A stretch of 33,412 bases of DNA from an uncultured Mitsuokella sp. Lineage in GTDB: Bacteria > Bacillota > Negativicutes > Selenomonadales > Selenomonadaceae. The stretch is taken from contig CAMCRT010000022.1 in NCBI GenBank assembly GCA_945877355.1, positions 1 through 33,412 of the forward strand, read 5' to 3'. The first letter of the stretch is position 1, and each line of letters starts with the position of its first letter. Position numbers and translations under genes: made by a program. Shown here piece after piece: positions 21,908-30,823 of this stretch. Under the pieces are notes generated by a model. It was not told the origin of the DNA. It saw nothing but the letters and a program-made list of their open reading frames with translations, and searched no databases.

Positions 21908-23191
21908 TTGAAGACACTTATCAAAAATGCCAACGTACTCTTGCCGGATGGTACGACGCCGATTGCTAATATCTGTATCGACGGAAGTCGAATCACGCAT
22001 ATCGGAGATTTTCCGGAAAATTTTCGGCCAGGACGCGTCATTGATGGGCATGACATGCTGGCAACCCCTGGTTTTGTCAATGCCCATACCCATGCTTCCA
22101 TGACGCTCTTGCGCAGCTATGCTGATGACATGGAGCTTATGGACTGGCTCAATAAAATAATATGGCCAGCTGAGGCAAAGATGAATCGAGAAGATATTTA
22201 CTGGGGCGCGATGCTGGCAGCCCTGGAGATGATTCAGACGGGAACAACGGCCTTTGCGGATATGTATGGCCCCTGGATGGATACCGTTGCAGAGGTTGTG
22301 GCGGATTCTGGCCTTCGCGGTGTCCTGTCCCGAGGGCTCATCGGCGTCGCCCCAGATTCAGAGGAAAAGCTTGCAGAAGGTGTGGCCTTCTACAGAGATT
22401 TTCATGGGGCGGCAAATGATCGCATTCATGTGATGCTCTCGCCCCATGCTCCATATACCTGCCCTCCAGATTATATGCGAAAGGTTGCGGCGGCAGCACA
22501 AAAGGATGGAATCAAAATTCATATCCACATGCACGAGACGAAGACAGAGATTAACGACTCTTTGAAGACCTATGGAAAGCGTCCCTTTGCATGGGTCAGT
22601 GAGACAGGACTGTTTGATGGGGGAGCCACAGTTGCCGCCCATTGTGTTCACATGGATGATGAAGATATCGCCATCATGAAGAAGTACGATATCCGTGCTG
22701 TGCATAACCCTGGAAGCAATATGAAGCTTGCTAGCGGAGTTGCACCTGTTCCCCGTATGCTTGCTGAGGGAATCTGTGTGGCTCTCGGCACAGATGGAGC
22801 ATCTTCCAACAACAATATGGACATGTTGGAGGAAACGGCCCTTGCAGCATTACTTCATAAAGTGGATTCCTATGATCCCCTTGCCATTCCTGCAGCAACC
22901 AGCCTGAAGATGGCTACGGAATATGGCGCAAATGCACTGTCACTTACAGACGTAGGCCGCCTAGAGGTAGGGGCAAAGGCGGATATTGTTCTTTTCTCCA
23001 TGAAGAGCGCAAAATGGACGCCACGAAACAATCTTGTATCCCTGCTGACCTATTCGGCGAATTCCTCTTCGGTGGATACCGTTCTCGTTGATGGGGCAGT
23101 GCTCATGGAGCATCGGGAGCTCAAGACGCTTGATGAGGAGCGCATTCTTTTTGAGGCGCAACGCTCTGCTGAACGATTGACAAAGGCATAA
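21908..23191 (+). CDS. mtaD: 5'-methylthioadenosine/S-adenosylhomocysteine deaminase
   Basis: A 427-residue amidohydrolase-superfamily deaminase that converts SAH or methylthioadenosine to the inosyl form and ammonia. Metal and catalytic residues are in place: NAHTHASM (His60, His62), IHMHE (His207, Glu210), AAHCVHM (His245) and LGTDGASSNNN (Asp296). The family pattern matches Thermotoga TM0936 and the methanogen enzyme DadD. The start is TTG at 21908 with GAGGCGG at 21894-21900; no ATG is nearby. It lies 12 bp after the SahH-family gene, so the two are cotranscribed and probably act in sequence. A terminator follows. Confidence 0.93.
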   Translation: MKTLIKNANVLLPDGTTPIANICIDGSRITHIGDFPENFRPGRVIDGHDMLATPGFVNAHTHASMTLLRSYADDMELMDWLNKIIWPAEAKMNREDIYWGAMLAALEMIQTGTTAFADMYGPWMDTVAEVVADSGLRGVLSRGLIGVAPDSEEKLAEGVAFYRDFHGAANDRIHVMLSPHAPYTCPPDYMRKVAAAAQKDGIKIHIHMHETKTEINDSLKTYGKRPFAWVSETGLFDGGATVAAHCVHMDDEDIAIMKKYDIRAVHNPGSNMKLASGVAPVPRMLAEGICVALGTDGASSNNNMDMLEETALAALLHKVDSYDPLAIPAATSLKMATEYGANALSLTDVGRLEVGAKADIVLFSMKSAKWTPRNNLVSLLTYSANSSSVDTVLVDGAVLMEHRELKTLDEERILFEAQRSAERLTKA

Positions 23192-23194
23192 AAG

Positions 23195-23226
23195 AAGCCG
23201 CCCGCTTAAAAATGCGGGCGGCTTTT
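23195..23226 (+). terminator. Terminator between the deaminase gene and ftsK
   Basis: A perfect 11-bp GC-rich stem (23195-23205 with 23214-23224) with an 8-base loop ends in TTTT. It comes 3 bases after the stop codon, and the ftsK ribosome binding site starts only 7 bases later, so ftsK depends on read-through or a promoter hidden upstream. Confidence 0.85.
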
Positions 23227-23245
23227 GAACGAAAAGGAGACAAAC

Positions 23246-25750
23246 GTGGCAAAAAAAACAGATGCAAAACGAAGAACGAAGTCGCGAGGCAAACCCCAGA
23301 AACAAGAGTCTTCTGTCGCAACTAATCCAAGCAGACGGTATGAGTTGCTAGGTCTCGCATATACGGCAGTAGCCGTAGTTGCACTCTGCGGCCTATTCGG
23401 CTGGAATGTGGGCTGGGTCGGCCTTTTTGTAGCAAAATGTCTTCGCTATGTCTTTGGCGTAGGAGCAATTCCTGCGGTTCTCTTTGTCCTGCTACTAGGC
23501 TGGCAATATATGACGCGTCACAGGGGACTTTGCTACTCCATGCGCTTTTTCGGCCTACTATTCCTGTTTTGCGCTTTGCTGGCGATCTGGCATCATATAG
23601 TGACCGTCCCCGGTGCAGAGATAATGCCCGACAGTCTTCCCGCCGGAGGGGGCTTCATTGGTGGCGGCCTATTACTTCTTATTCGGAAGTTTTTTGGCGT
23701 TGATGGGGCACTGATTCTTTTGTGCTTTGCCTCTGTGGCGTCTATACTCATAGCAACAAGCTGGTCCCTTTCCAAGGGACTGACGCGTACAGAGGAAACA
23801 GCAAAGAAAAGTGTTGCTGCTGCGGGCTCAGCGTTATCTGAAGCCTATGACAAGATGTCTACCGTCGGAGAGCGCGTTGAAAATCAGGTAGTAGAAAAAG
23901 TCCGAGATCGGGTAAAACATTCCTTTTATGATCAGGAAAAGGATACGAGCTTTTCCGAATCAACAGAGGAAAAACAGAAAGCCGCCAACGGCAAAATCGA
24001 ATTCTCGCCAGAATTTGGTGAAGAGACAGAGACCGTAAAAACTATATCTGCAAAGGAGAAGAAAGAAAATACAGGAGAACCTCCACGTTTTACCATTGAG
24101 TATGGTACATCTGAAGAAAATATGCAGAATGTGGCTTGCTCTCAGCCTTCGCCTGTACAGCCTTCCAAGAATTTAATGAAAAAAGCAAAGATTCCTGTTC
24201 CAGAGTATGAGGAGATTGCACCGATACAGCCTGCTGCAGCTCTGTTGGATGGGTCTGAGGCAGCTAGACAGAAAGCAACCAATGCAGAATCTCAGCCAGA
24301 TCGCCCCTATGTGCTCCCCAATATCACCGAAATCCTATCAAAGACAGCAAAAAAGAAGAATGTGGCTCTCGAAATTGAGATTGAGGAAAATGCGAGGGTA
24401 CTGCAAAAGACCCTGGAGGATTTTCGCGTCAGCGCACGCATAGTCAATGCGTGCCATGGTCCAGCCGTCACACGATATGAGGTGGAACCGGCCCCCGGTG
24501 TTAAAGTCAGCAAAATTACGAACCTTGCCGACGATATCGCACTGGCTCTAGCTGCCTCTGCTGTTCGAATCGAACCGATCCCAGGGAAAGCAGCCATTGG
24601 CATCGAAGTCCCCAACAAGGAACTGGAGGGGGTACAGCTCCGAGAGGTTTTGGAAAAGGAAGCCTTCCAGACAGCAAAATCAAAACTCACCGTGGGGCTC
24701 GGAATCGATATCGGAGGGAAGGCAATTTTTGCAGATCTCGCGAAAATGCCACACCTCCTAGTTGCTGGTGCCACAGGCTCAGGAAAATCCGTATGCGTCA
24801 ACACACTCATTACTAGCATACTCTTTAAGGCAAAGCCGGACGAGGTCAAGTTCATCCTTGTGGATCCCAAGATGGTTGAACTCTCAAACTACAACGGAAT
24901 CCCACATCTAATGGTTCCAGTTGTTACAGAGGCAAAAAAAGCTGCATCTGTGCTCAATTGGTCTGTACAAGAGATGGAAAAGCGCTATACGAAGTTTGCG
25001 AACTGCAACGTGCGCAATATGGAAACCTATAATAATAAATTTCCGGATGATAAAATGCCAGCCATTGTCATTATCATCGATGAGCTGGCTGACCTAATGA
25101 TGGTGGCCCCTCACGATGTGGAAGATGCAATATGCCGCTTGGCACAAAAGGCACGTGCTGCTGGCATCCACATGGTGCTTGCTACGCAGCGCCCTTCCGT
25201 TGATGTCATCACGGGGATCATCAAGGCGAATATTCCCTCACGGATTTCCTTTGCCGTTTCCAGCCAGGTAGACTCTCGTACGATTCTCGACCGTAGCGGA
25301 GCGGAAAAACTGCTAGGCAAGGGAGATATGCTCTTTTTCCCCATCGGAGCTTCAAAGCCCCAGCGAGTTCAGGGAGCCTTTATCAGCGATGAGGAAGTAG
25401 AAAGCCTCCTGGACTTCATTCGATCCCAAGGGCAGGAAATGGAGACAAATGAGGAAATCGTTGCCTTCACAGAAAATGCCATGAAGGAAGAGGCAGAAGG
25501 GGAGGATAGTTCCGCAAAACAGAAGCGAGACGAGCTCCTCCCTGAGGCGGTGGAACTTGTCATGTCCACGGGACAGGCTTCTACTTCTTCAGTTCAACGA
25601 CGCTTTCGGGTAGGCTATACCCGGGCTGCCCGTCTCATTGATGAAATGGAAGCACTGGGCATTGTTGGCCCAAACATTGGGAGCAAGCCCCGTGAGATCT
25701 TGATGTCCAGCGAGGAAGCCGAAAACGTACTTCAATCAATCGCAACATGA
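23246..25750 (+). CDS. ftsK: FtsK/SpoIIIE DNA translocase
   Basis: An 834-residue septum-located DNA pump that clears chromosome ends during division. Four membrane segments lie in about residues 30-175. A charged linker of low conservation spans about 185-370. The RecA-like motor follows, with Walker [15 protein letters not shown] near 507 and Walker [13 protein letters not shown] near 610. The C-terminal winged-helix gamma domain, which reads KOPS-like polar sequences, is [16 protein letters not shown] to the end. The GTG at 23246 follows AAGGAG at about 7-base spacing; an upstream in-frame TTG at 23225 falls inside the terminator tail. Confidence 0.96.
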   Translation: MAKKTDAKRRTKSRGKPQKQESSVATNPSRRYELLGLAYTAVAVVALCGLFGWNVGWVGLFVAKCLRYVFGVGAIPAVLFVLLLGWQYMTRHRGLCYSMRFFGLLFLFCALLAIWHHIVTVPGAEIMPDSLPAGGGFIGGGLLLLIRKFFGVDGALILLCFASVASILIATSWSLSKGLTRTEETAKKSVAAAGSALSEAYDKMSTVGERVENQVVEKVRDRVKHSFYDQEKDTSFSESTEEKQKAANGKIEFSPEFGEETETVKTISAKEKKENTGEPPRFTIEYGTSEENMQNVACSQPSPVQPSKNLMKKAKIPVPEYEEIAPIQPAAALLDGSEAARQKATNAESQPDRPYVLPNITEILSKTAKKKNVALEIEIEENARVLQKTLEDFRVSARIVNACHGPAVTRYEVEPAPGVKVSKITNLADDIALALAASAVRIEPIPGKAAIGIEVPNKELEGVQLREVLEKEAFQTAKSKLTVGLGIDIGGKAIFADLAKMPHLLVAGATGSGKSVCVNTLITSILFKAKPDEVKFILVDPKMVELSNYNGIPHLMVPVVTEAKKAASVLNWSVQEMEKRYTKFANCNVRNMETYNNKFPDDKMPAIVIIIDELADLMMVAPHDVEDAICRLAQKARAAGIHMVLATQRPSVDVITGIIKANIPSRISFAVSSQVDSRTILDRSGAEKLLGKGDMLFFPIGASKPQRVQGAFISDEEVESLLDFIRSQGQEMETNEEIVAFTENAMKEEAEGEDSSAKQKRDELLPEAVELVMSTGQASTSSVQRRFRVGYTRAARLIDEMEALGIVGPNIGSKPREILMSSEEAENVLQSIAT

Positions 25751-25762
25751 TTCCCGTATGAG

Positions 25763-25801
25763 AAAAATGGGGCAAGAGCGCATACGCTCTGCCTCATTTT
25801 T
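25763..25801. terminator. Terminator after ftsK
   Basis: Arms 25763-25780 and 25785-25801 pair with one bulge and one G-U. Five A precede and five T end the stem, so it works in both directions. Confidence 0.8.
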
Positions 25802-25843
25802 ATTACAAGCAGGAATACACCAGGTATTAAATTATGCAAAAAT

Positions 25844-25880
25844 AAAGCGGATTCGACGATAACTCTCGTGAATCCGCTTT
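25844..25880 (-). terminator. Terminator of tRNA-Arg
   Basis: Arms 25844-25859 and 25866-25880 form 11 plus 4 bp with one bulged base. On the minus strand it is followed by ATTTTTGC. It lies just after the 3' end of the minus-strand tRNA. Confidence 0.85.
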
Positions 25881-25888
25881 CATTCAAA

Positions 25889-25963
25889 TGGTGCGCTCGG
25901 GCAGAGTCGAACTGCCGCCTTCGGCTCCGGAGGCCAACGTCCTATCCACTGGACTACGAGCGC
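25889..25963 (-). tRNA. tRNA-Arg (anticodon CCG)
   Basis: A 75-base cloverleaf on the minus strand. The acceptor stem is GCGCTCG/CGAGCGC. The anticodon arm is TTGGC, loop CTCCGGA, GCCGA, so the anticodon is CCG. The T-arm has AGTTCGACTC. CCA is encoded. Confidence 0.95.
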
Positions 25964-25971
25964 ATGATGAT

Positions 25972-26002
25972 ATTATAACACAGGACATCGGCACTTTGTC
26001 AA
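25972..26002 (-). promoter_or_regulatory. Promoter of tRNA-Arg
   Basis: On the minus strand a perfect TTGACA (26002-25997) and a perfect TATAAT (25977-25972) are spaced 19 bp apart, slightly long but within working range. The -10 box is only 8 bases from the tRNA, so the leader is almost absent. Confidence 0.7.
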
Positions 26003-26023
26003 CTCCTTTTTTGAAGAATTACG

Positions 26024-26043
26024 CATATAGACACATATAGACA
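26024..26043. repeat. Two tandem copies of CATATAGACA
   Basis: The ten-base unit occurs twice without a gap, and the second copy provides the -35 box (TAGACA) of the dapF promoter. Confidence 0.7.
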
Positions 26044-26066
26044 AATGAAGGAGCAAAGAATATAAT
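26038..26066 (+). promoter_or_regulatory. Promoter of the dapF operon
   Basis: TAGACA at 26038-26043 and a perfect TATAAT at 26061-26066 are spaced 17 bp apart, divergent from the tRNA-Arg promoter. It would drive dapF through the metallo-beta-lactamase gene. Confidence 0.6.
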
Positions 26067-26122
26067 ATAGAGATGATATGAACGTAAAATACAGAAACAA
26101 TATGGATTTACGGGGGCATACC

Positions 26123-26959
26123 ATGAGATTTACAAAATGGCAAGGTTGCGGAAATGACTTCATTCTACTTGATTTTATTGATAAATCTGATATAGATTTT
26201 AGCTCGCTTGCGAAAAAGCTTTGTGATAGGCACTATGGCATTGGGGGGGATGGCGTACTCATTATTGCAAACTCTACGGTAGCAGATTTTCGCATGCGTC
26301 TTTTCAATGCAGATGGCAGTGAGGCAGAGATGTGTGGGAATGGCATTCGATGTGTTGCCAGGTATCTCTATGATGAGAAAAAGACAGATCAAGTAGAATT
26401 CACAATAGAAACAGGAGCCGGTATTCTTATTCCGCATTTGCTGGTTGAGCAAGGACGTGTTTCGGGGGTTCGAGTCGATATGGGCGAACCGCATCTTTCT
26501 CCTGAGGAAATACCAGTACAAGGCTATACGGGTGATATGGTTGTGAATCAATCAATCACGGTAAAAGAGAATAACTACCAAATGACATGTGTGTCGATGG
26601 GAAATCCTCATGCAGTTGTCTTTATCAAAGATGCAGATTCCTTCCCTCTTCAGGATATTGGCCCTGCTTTTGAGCATCATTCTGCATTTCCAGCACGCAC
26701 GAATACAGAGTTTGTAACTGTTCTTGATCCTGCCCATGTTCGTATGCGAGTTTGGGAACGTGGAGCTGGTATTACTCTTGCATGCGGGACAGGAGCCTGT
26801 GCAACGGTAGTGGCAGGTGTTCTTACGAAGCAACTGGAACGCAAAGTGGAGGTCATATTGGATGGAGGAAAACTCACCATCGAGTGGGCTGAGAACAATC
26901 ATATCTTTATGACAGGTCCCGCTGAACTCGTTTTTTCGGGAGAGGTTCTGGATGATTAA
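26123..26959 (+). CDS. dapF: Diaminopimelate epimerase
   Basis: A 278-residue cofactor-independent racemase that interconverts LL- and meso-diaminopimelate for lysine and peptidoglycan synthesis. Both catalytic cysteines are present: Cys71 in NADGSEAEMCGNGIRC and Cys221 in ERGAGITLACGTGACAT. GCGNDF, GGDGVL and MGNPHAV are also conserved. Length is normal. The ATG at 26123 follows GGGGGC and gives the family N-terminus (MRFTKWQGCGNDF); earlier in-frame ATGs at 26078 and 26102 lack sites and family support. The stop overlaps the yicC start by 8 bp. It opens an operon with yicC, remA, gmk, rpoZ and coaBC. Confidence 0.96.
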   Translation: MRFTKWQGCGNDFILLDFIDKSDIDFSSLAKKLCDRHYGIGGDGVLIIANSTVADFRMRLFNADGSEAEMCGNGIRCVARYLYDEKKTDQVEFTIETGAGILIPHLLVEQGRVSGVRVDMGEPHLSPEEIPVQGYTGDMVVNQSITVKENNYQMTCVSMGNPHAVVFIKDADSFPLQDIGPAFEHHSAFPARTNTEFVTVLDPAHVRMRVWERGAGITLACGTGACATVVAGVLTKQLERKVEVILDGGKLTIEWAENNHIFMTGPAELVFSGEVLDD

Positions 26960-27839
26960 ATATCTGCGTAGTATGACGGGCTTTGGTTCAGCGCTTTTTG
27001 AAACAGAGGATTTCTCTGTGCATGTTGAGATGAAGTCGGTAAACCAGCGTTATTTGGAAGTTCAGTTTCACATGCCTCACGCGTTATCTGCATTGGAGGT
27101 AAGATTACGACGTACTATCTCGGAAACACTGTCCCGAGGGAAAGTGGATGTCTACATCTCCTATCGTTGCAAGAAAAAGGCCTTGCAACGTGTAATGCTT
27201 AACGAAGCTCTCGCAAAAGAATATAGCACTGCCTTGGATCGACTAAGTGAGCTGCTCAAAATGGAGCGTTGCAAGGATGTTCATACGATTGCATCATACC
27301 AGGATGTCCTTCTTGTTGAGGATATGGATGCACCTAAAGGGCTTGAAGAAATCATTTTTGAAGCTTTGCAATTTGCTTTAAATCGACTCGATACAATGCG
27401 TCAAGAAGAGGGCGCACATATCGGGGAAGATTTTTTAGAGCGGATGGATCGTTTGCAAGATTATACGGATCAACTGGAATCTATTGCCCCCAATTTGGCG
27501 GAGCATTATAAGCAGCACCTTATGGAGAAAATTCATGCGCTTCTCCTAGACACCTCAGTTGATGAAGCTCGCTTGCTACAGGAAGTCGCCATTTATGCTG
27601 ATAAAGTTGACTACACGGAAGAAATCGTCCGTCTCCATAGTCATTTCAATCAATTTCATGAAATAATATGTGAAGAAAAGGGCCCCTGTGGTAGACGACT
27701 TGATTTCTTGTTGCAAGAAATTAATCGTGAAGCTAATACGATTGCCTCCAAGGTCAACAATGCTGAAGCTGCGCAAATTGTCGTTCTCATAAAGAGCGAG
27801 CTGGAAAAGATACGAGAGCAAGTCCAAAATCTTGAATAA
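26952..27839 (+). CDS. yicC: YicC/YloC family endoribonuclease
   Basis: A 295-residue protein of the YicC family. E. coli YicC was reported to help degrade the small RNA RyhB and to have endoribonuclease activity; the role here is by homology. The N-terminal domain starts with RSMTGFGSALFETEDFSVHV and EMKSVNQRYLEVQFHMP. The C-terminal DUF1732 domain ends with DYTEEIVRLHSHFNQF and RRLDFLLQEINREANTIAS, both strongly conserved. The ATG overlaps the dapF stop by 8 bp with GGGAGAGG upstream. The order yicC-remA-gmk-rpoZ-coaBC is conserved in Bacillus and relatives. Confidence 0.94.
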   Translation: MIKYLRSMTGFGSALFETEDFSVHVEMKSVNQRYLEVQFHMPHALSALEVRLRRTISETLSRGKVDVYISYRCKKKALQRVMLNEALAKEYSTALDRLSELLKMERCKDVHTIASYQDVLLVEDMDAPKGLEEIIFEALQFALNRLDTMRQEEGAHIGEDFLERMDRLQDYTDQLESIAPNLAEHYKQHLMEKIHALLLDTSVDEARLLQEVAIYADKVDYTEEIVRLHSHFNQFHEIICEEKGPCGRRLDFLLQEINREANTIASKVNNAEAAQIVVLIKSELEKIREQVQNLE

Positions 27840-27851
27840 AGGGATGTTTTT

Positions 27852-28145
27852 ATGGATATCAAGCTGATAAATATAGGATTCGGAAATTTCGTCTCTGGAA
27901 ACCGGGTAATTGCAATCGTCAGTCCAGAGTCTGCTCCGATAAAACGCCTCATTCAAGAAGCGCGCGATGGCAATCGTCTTGTAGATGCTACATACGGTCG
28001 GAGGACGCGTGCAGTGCTAATCATGGATAATGATCACATAGTCTTATCGGCAGTACAGCCTGAAACCGTTTCTAACCGTGTCAATGATACGGCTTCGGAG
28101 GATTTGAAACAAAAAGTAAAAGAAACGGAGGAGGATATCGAATGA
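27852..28145 (+). CDS. remA: RemA family DNA-binding regulator (DUF370)
   Basis: A 97-residue RemA-like protein. In Bacillus RemA forms ring-shaped oligomers and activates genes for biofilm matrix and osmoprotection by bending DNA. The family core is clear: [61 protein letters not shown] and VQPETVSNR. The last 20 residues are an acidic, lysine-rich tail. The ATG has AAAGGGA upstream. The stop overlaps the gmk start by 4 bp. The targets in this organism are unknown. Confidence 0.93.
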   Translation: MDIKLINIGFGNFVSGNRVIAIVSPESAPIKRLIQEARDGNRLVDATYGRRTRAVLIMDNDHIVLSAVQPETVSNRVNDTASEDLKQKVKETEEDIE

Positions 28146-28741
28146 AAGGGCTTCTGATAGTCGTGTCTGGCCCATCTGGTACAGGAAAAGGCACAGTCTG
28201 CGATGTACTCCTGAAGGAAACAAAAAACTTAGCATATTCCATTTCGGCAACGACCCGTCAACCTCGCGCAGGAGAGGTCGATGGGAAAAACTATTATTTC
28301 CTAACGAAAGACGCCTTTGAGGAGAAAATACGAGAAAACGCATTCCTGGAATACGCCAATGTATATGGAAATTATTACGGAACTCCGCTGGGGCACATAG
28401 AAGATCGGAGAAATAGGGGAGAAGATATTCTGCTGGAGATCGATACACAGGGAGCCCTGAATATCATGGAGAGATGTCCTGACGGAGTGTTTATCTTTTT
28501 GATTCCACCTTCTCTGCAGGAGTTGGAGCGCCGAATCCGAGGAAGGGGTACAGAGTCACAGGACTCTCTGGAGAAGCGCCTATCCTCTGCTGAACAGGAA
28601 ATTCGTATTGGGAAAAAGTATCAGTATGTTGTCGTGAATGATGACATTTCAAATGCGGTGCATCAGATACAGGCGATTCTTTTAGCAGAGCATTGCCGGA
28701 ACGAAAAGGAATATAAGATTGAAGAGGTGCTCAAAAAATGA
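28142..28741 (+). CDS. gmk: Guanylate kinase
   Basis: A 199-residue guanylate kinase that phosphorylates GMP to GDP using ATP, and influences (p)ppGpp levels in Firmicutes. The P-loop is [14 protein letters not shown] (residues 7-20). The GMP-binding region has [21 protein letters not shown] and the lid has [18 protein letters not shown]. Length is standard. It overlaps remA upstream and rpoZ downstream, each by 4 bp (ATGA), so translation of all three is coupled. Confidence 0.97.
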   Translation: MKGLLIVVSGPSGTGKGTVCDVLLKETKNLAYSISATTRQPRAGEVDGKNYYFLTKDAFEEKIRENAFLEYANVYGNYYGTPLGHIEDRRNRGEDILLEIDTQGALNIMERCPDGVFIFLIPPSLQELERRIRGRGTESQDSLEKRLSSAEQEIRIGKKYQYVVVNDDISNAVHQIQAILLAEHCRNEKEYKIEEVLKK

Positions 28742-28974
28742 AGGCAAATACAACAGTAGAAATGAGTATGGTAAATCCCCCAACGGATGCCCTGATGCAG
28801 AAGGTAGATAGTCGTTACGGACTTGTGGTACTTGCGTCTAGGCGCGCCCGTCAGCTTTTAGCGGGAGCTCCGATGAAGTCTCTTCAACATCATTCCACTA
28901 AAAACGTGACAAACGCATTGGAAGAGATTCTGGAAGGGAAGATTTCCTATAAAATCTCGAAGGAGAATCAATAA
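28738..28974 (+). CDS. rpoZ: RNA polymerase omega subunit
   Basis: A 78-residue omega subunit that stabilises the beta-prime subunit of RNA polymerase. The core is the segment VDSRYGLVVLASRRARQLLAG, followed by KNVTNALEEILEGKISY. The gene overlaps gmk by ATGA and has GAAGAGG upstream. The gmk-rpoZ-coaBC order is widespread. The N-terminal 20 residues are less conserved. Confidence 0.94.
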   Translation: MKANTTVEMSMVNPPTDALMQKVDSRYGLVVLASRRARQLLAGAPMKSLQHHSTKNVTNALEEILEGKISYKISKENQ

Positions 28975-28977
28975 TCC

Positions 28978-30189
28978 ATGACATCCTTGTCAAAGAAAAA
29001 CATTGTACTGGGTGTCACTGGTGGAATTGCCGCATATAAGGCAGTCGAGCTCGCAAGTAAATTAAAGAAAATGGGCGCAGCAGTTCATGTGATAATGACA
29101 AAAGGGGCAACGTCATTTGTGACAGAGCGCCTATTTCAGGAAATCACCGGACAAGCTGTCGTAAGTGATATGTGGGCAAAGACTGAGTTTCATGTGGAGC
29201 ATATTGCACTGGCAAAACTTGCTGATCTCATGATCATTGCCCCTGCTACAGCAAATATATTAGCAAAGGTTTCTGCAGGTATTGCTGATGACATGCTGAC
29301 AACGACAATCCTAGCAACGAAGGCACCTATATTCTATGTCCCTGCGATGAATACAAATATGTATGAGAATCCTGTGACACAGAATAACCTTGACCAGCTA
29401 AGAAAATATGGTGCACACATTATTGAGCCGGATTCTGGTTATCTCGCCTGTGGGGTGGAGGGGAAAGGGCGATTCCCGACCACAGACCGCATTATTGCAG
29501 AGATTTCCTCGTTTCTAAAAAAAGGACAAACGCTGACAGGCCGTAAGATTCTTGTGACGGCTGGCGGTACCCGAGAGGCTCTTGATCCAGTGCGTTTTTT
29601 GGGCAATCGATCGACGGGTCGTATGGGATATGCTATTGCAGCAGAAGCTGCAAGGCGTGGTGCAGATGTCTATCTGGTTTCTGGTATCAGTGAATTACCC
29701 TGTCCAGATAATGTACGTCGTGTATTTGTAGAGTCTGCCTTGCAAATGCGCGAAGCCGTGCTGCGAGAATTTGATGATGCGGATGTTGTTATAAAAGCAG
29801 CTGCGGTTGCGGATTACCGTCCGAAAATGGTGGCTCAACAGAAAATCAAAAAGCAAGAAGGGGAGCTTTGCCTGACGTTGGTCAGAAATCCAGACATTCT
29901 GAAAGAGCTAGGAGAAAGAAAAAAACAGCAAATCCTTATGGGATTTGCTGCAGAAACGGAAAATGTTGAGAACTATGCACAAGATAAAATGCATAGGAAA
30001 AATCTTGATTTTATCGTCGCGAATGATGTATCCGCAAAAGATGCTGGGTTTGGAACCGACTCGAATCGAATCATCCTTTTTGAACGAACCGGAGGTCGGA
30101 CGAAATATCCTTTGATGGAAAAAGAAGCATTGGCAAAGTGTATTTTAGACAAAATAGAAATGGCGTTAGAAAAGCGGGGGAATGTATGA
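28978..30189 (+). CDS. coaBC: Bifunctional CoaBC (phosphopantothenoylcysteine synthetase/decarboxylase)
   Basis: A 403-residue bifunctional enzyme for two steps of coenzyme A synthesis. The CoaC flavoprotein half (about 1-180) has His75 (FHVEHIALA), the VPAMNTNM motif with Asn125 and Cys158 (YLACGVEGKGRFP), which match the E. coli numbering exactly. The CoaB half (about 185-403) has ILVTAGGTREALDPVRFLGN, STGRMGYAIA and IKAAAVADYRP. It ends with an ATGA overlap into the metallo-beta-lactamase gene. In Bacillus priA follows here; in this window it does not. It starts 3 bp after rpoZ, with AAGGAG at long spacing. Confidence 0.96.
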   Translation: MTSLSKKNIVLGVTGGIAAYKAVELASKLKKMGAAVHVIMTKGATSFVTERLFQEITGQAVVSDMWAKTEFHVEHIALAKLADLMIIAPATANILAKVSAGIADDMLTTTILATKAPIFYVPAMNTNMYENPVTQNNLDQLRKYGAHIIEPDSGYLACGVEGKGRFPTTDRIIAEISSFLKKGQTLTGRKILVTAGGTREALDPVRFLGNRSTGRMGYAIAAEAARRGADVYLVSGISELPCPDNVRRVFVESALQMREAVLREFDDADVVIKAAAVADYRPKMVAQQKIKKQEGELCLTLVRNPDILKELGERKKQQILMGFAAETENVENYAQDKMHRKNLDFIVANDVSAKDAGFGTDSNRIILFERTGGRTKYPLMEKEALAKCILDKIEMALEKRGNV

Positions 30190-30815
30190 TCATCACGGCA
30201 ACGGTAATGAAATATATTCCGACGAACGCATATTTCTACGTTGACGATGGGACAAAGCATGCCTTTTTAATTGATCCCGGTGCTCAACCAGAGGTGTTAA
30301 TGAAGATTGTGCAAGAGCGCGAGCTTATTGTGGAAAAGATTCTCCTGACACATGGCCATTTCGATCATATTGGTGCGGTTTCTACACTTCAGAAAGAGCT
30401 GTCTGTTCCTGTTTGTATGGGAATGCGTGGACGCGAATACATCGAAAATCCAGAATGGAATTTATCTGCTCAAACAGATGAGCCTATTGTACTAAAAAAT
30501 GTTGCATTTTTACCAGCAAGAACGACGTTATCCTTGTCATCGAATCCAGAATATACATTGCAAGTCATCAATTCCCCCGGTCATACGACAGATGGCGTTA
30601 TCTATTATGACTCCCGGGATAAAGTCGCATTCGTAGGTGATACGATTTTTGCTGGAAACTACGGGAGAACAGATTTGTATGGCGGAGATGAATCTACGCT
30701 TCTGAATACTATTCATAATGTCGTATTTAAGCTTCCAGCTGAAACAGTCCTCCTTTCCGGACACTCGGAACCAACGACTGTTTCAGCGGAAAAAAAGATG
30801 GCGTTGTATGTCTAA
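30186..30815 (+). CDS. Glyoxalase II-like metallo-beta-lactamase fold hydrolase
   Basis: A 209-residue MBL-fold protein. The metal site is intact: THGHFDHIGAV (HxHxDH), NSPGHTTDGV, VGDTIFAGNYGRTDL and the final LSGHSEPTT. The pattern is closest to the small bacterial glyoxalase II-like hydrolases; the substrate (thioester or other) is not known. The ATG at 30186 overlaps the coaBC stop. An earlier in-frame ATG at 30138 lies inside coaBC and gives a non-family N-terminus. It is the last gene of the dapF operon; no hairpin was seen in the 8 bp before the convergent DUF441 gene. Confidence 0.9.
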   Translation: MIITATVMKYIPTNAYFYVDDGTKHAFLIDPGAQPEVLMKIVQERELIVEKILLTHGHFDHIGAVSTLQKELSVPVCMGMRGREYIENPEWNLSAQTDEPIVLKNVAFLPARTTLSLSSNPEYTLQVINSPGHTTDGVIYYDSRDKVAFVGDTIFAGNYGRTDLYGGDESTLLNTIHNVVFKLPAETVLLSGHSEPTTVSAEKKMALYV

Positions 30816-30823
30816 ATATTTCA

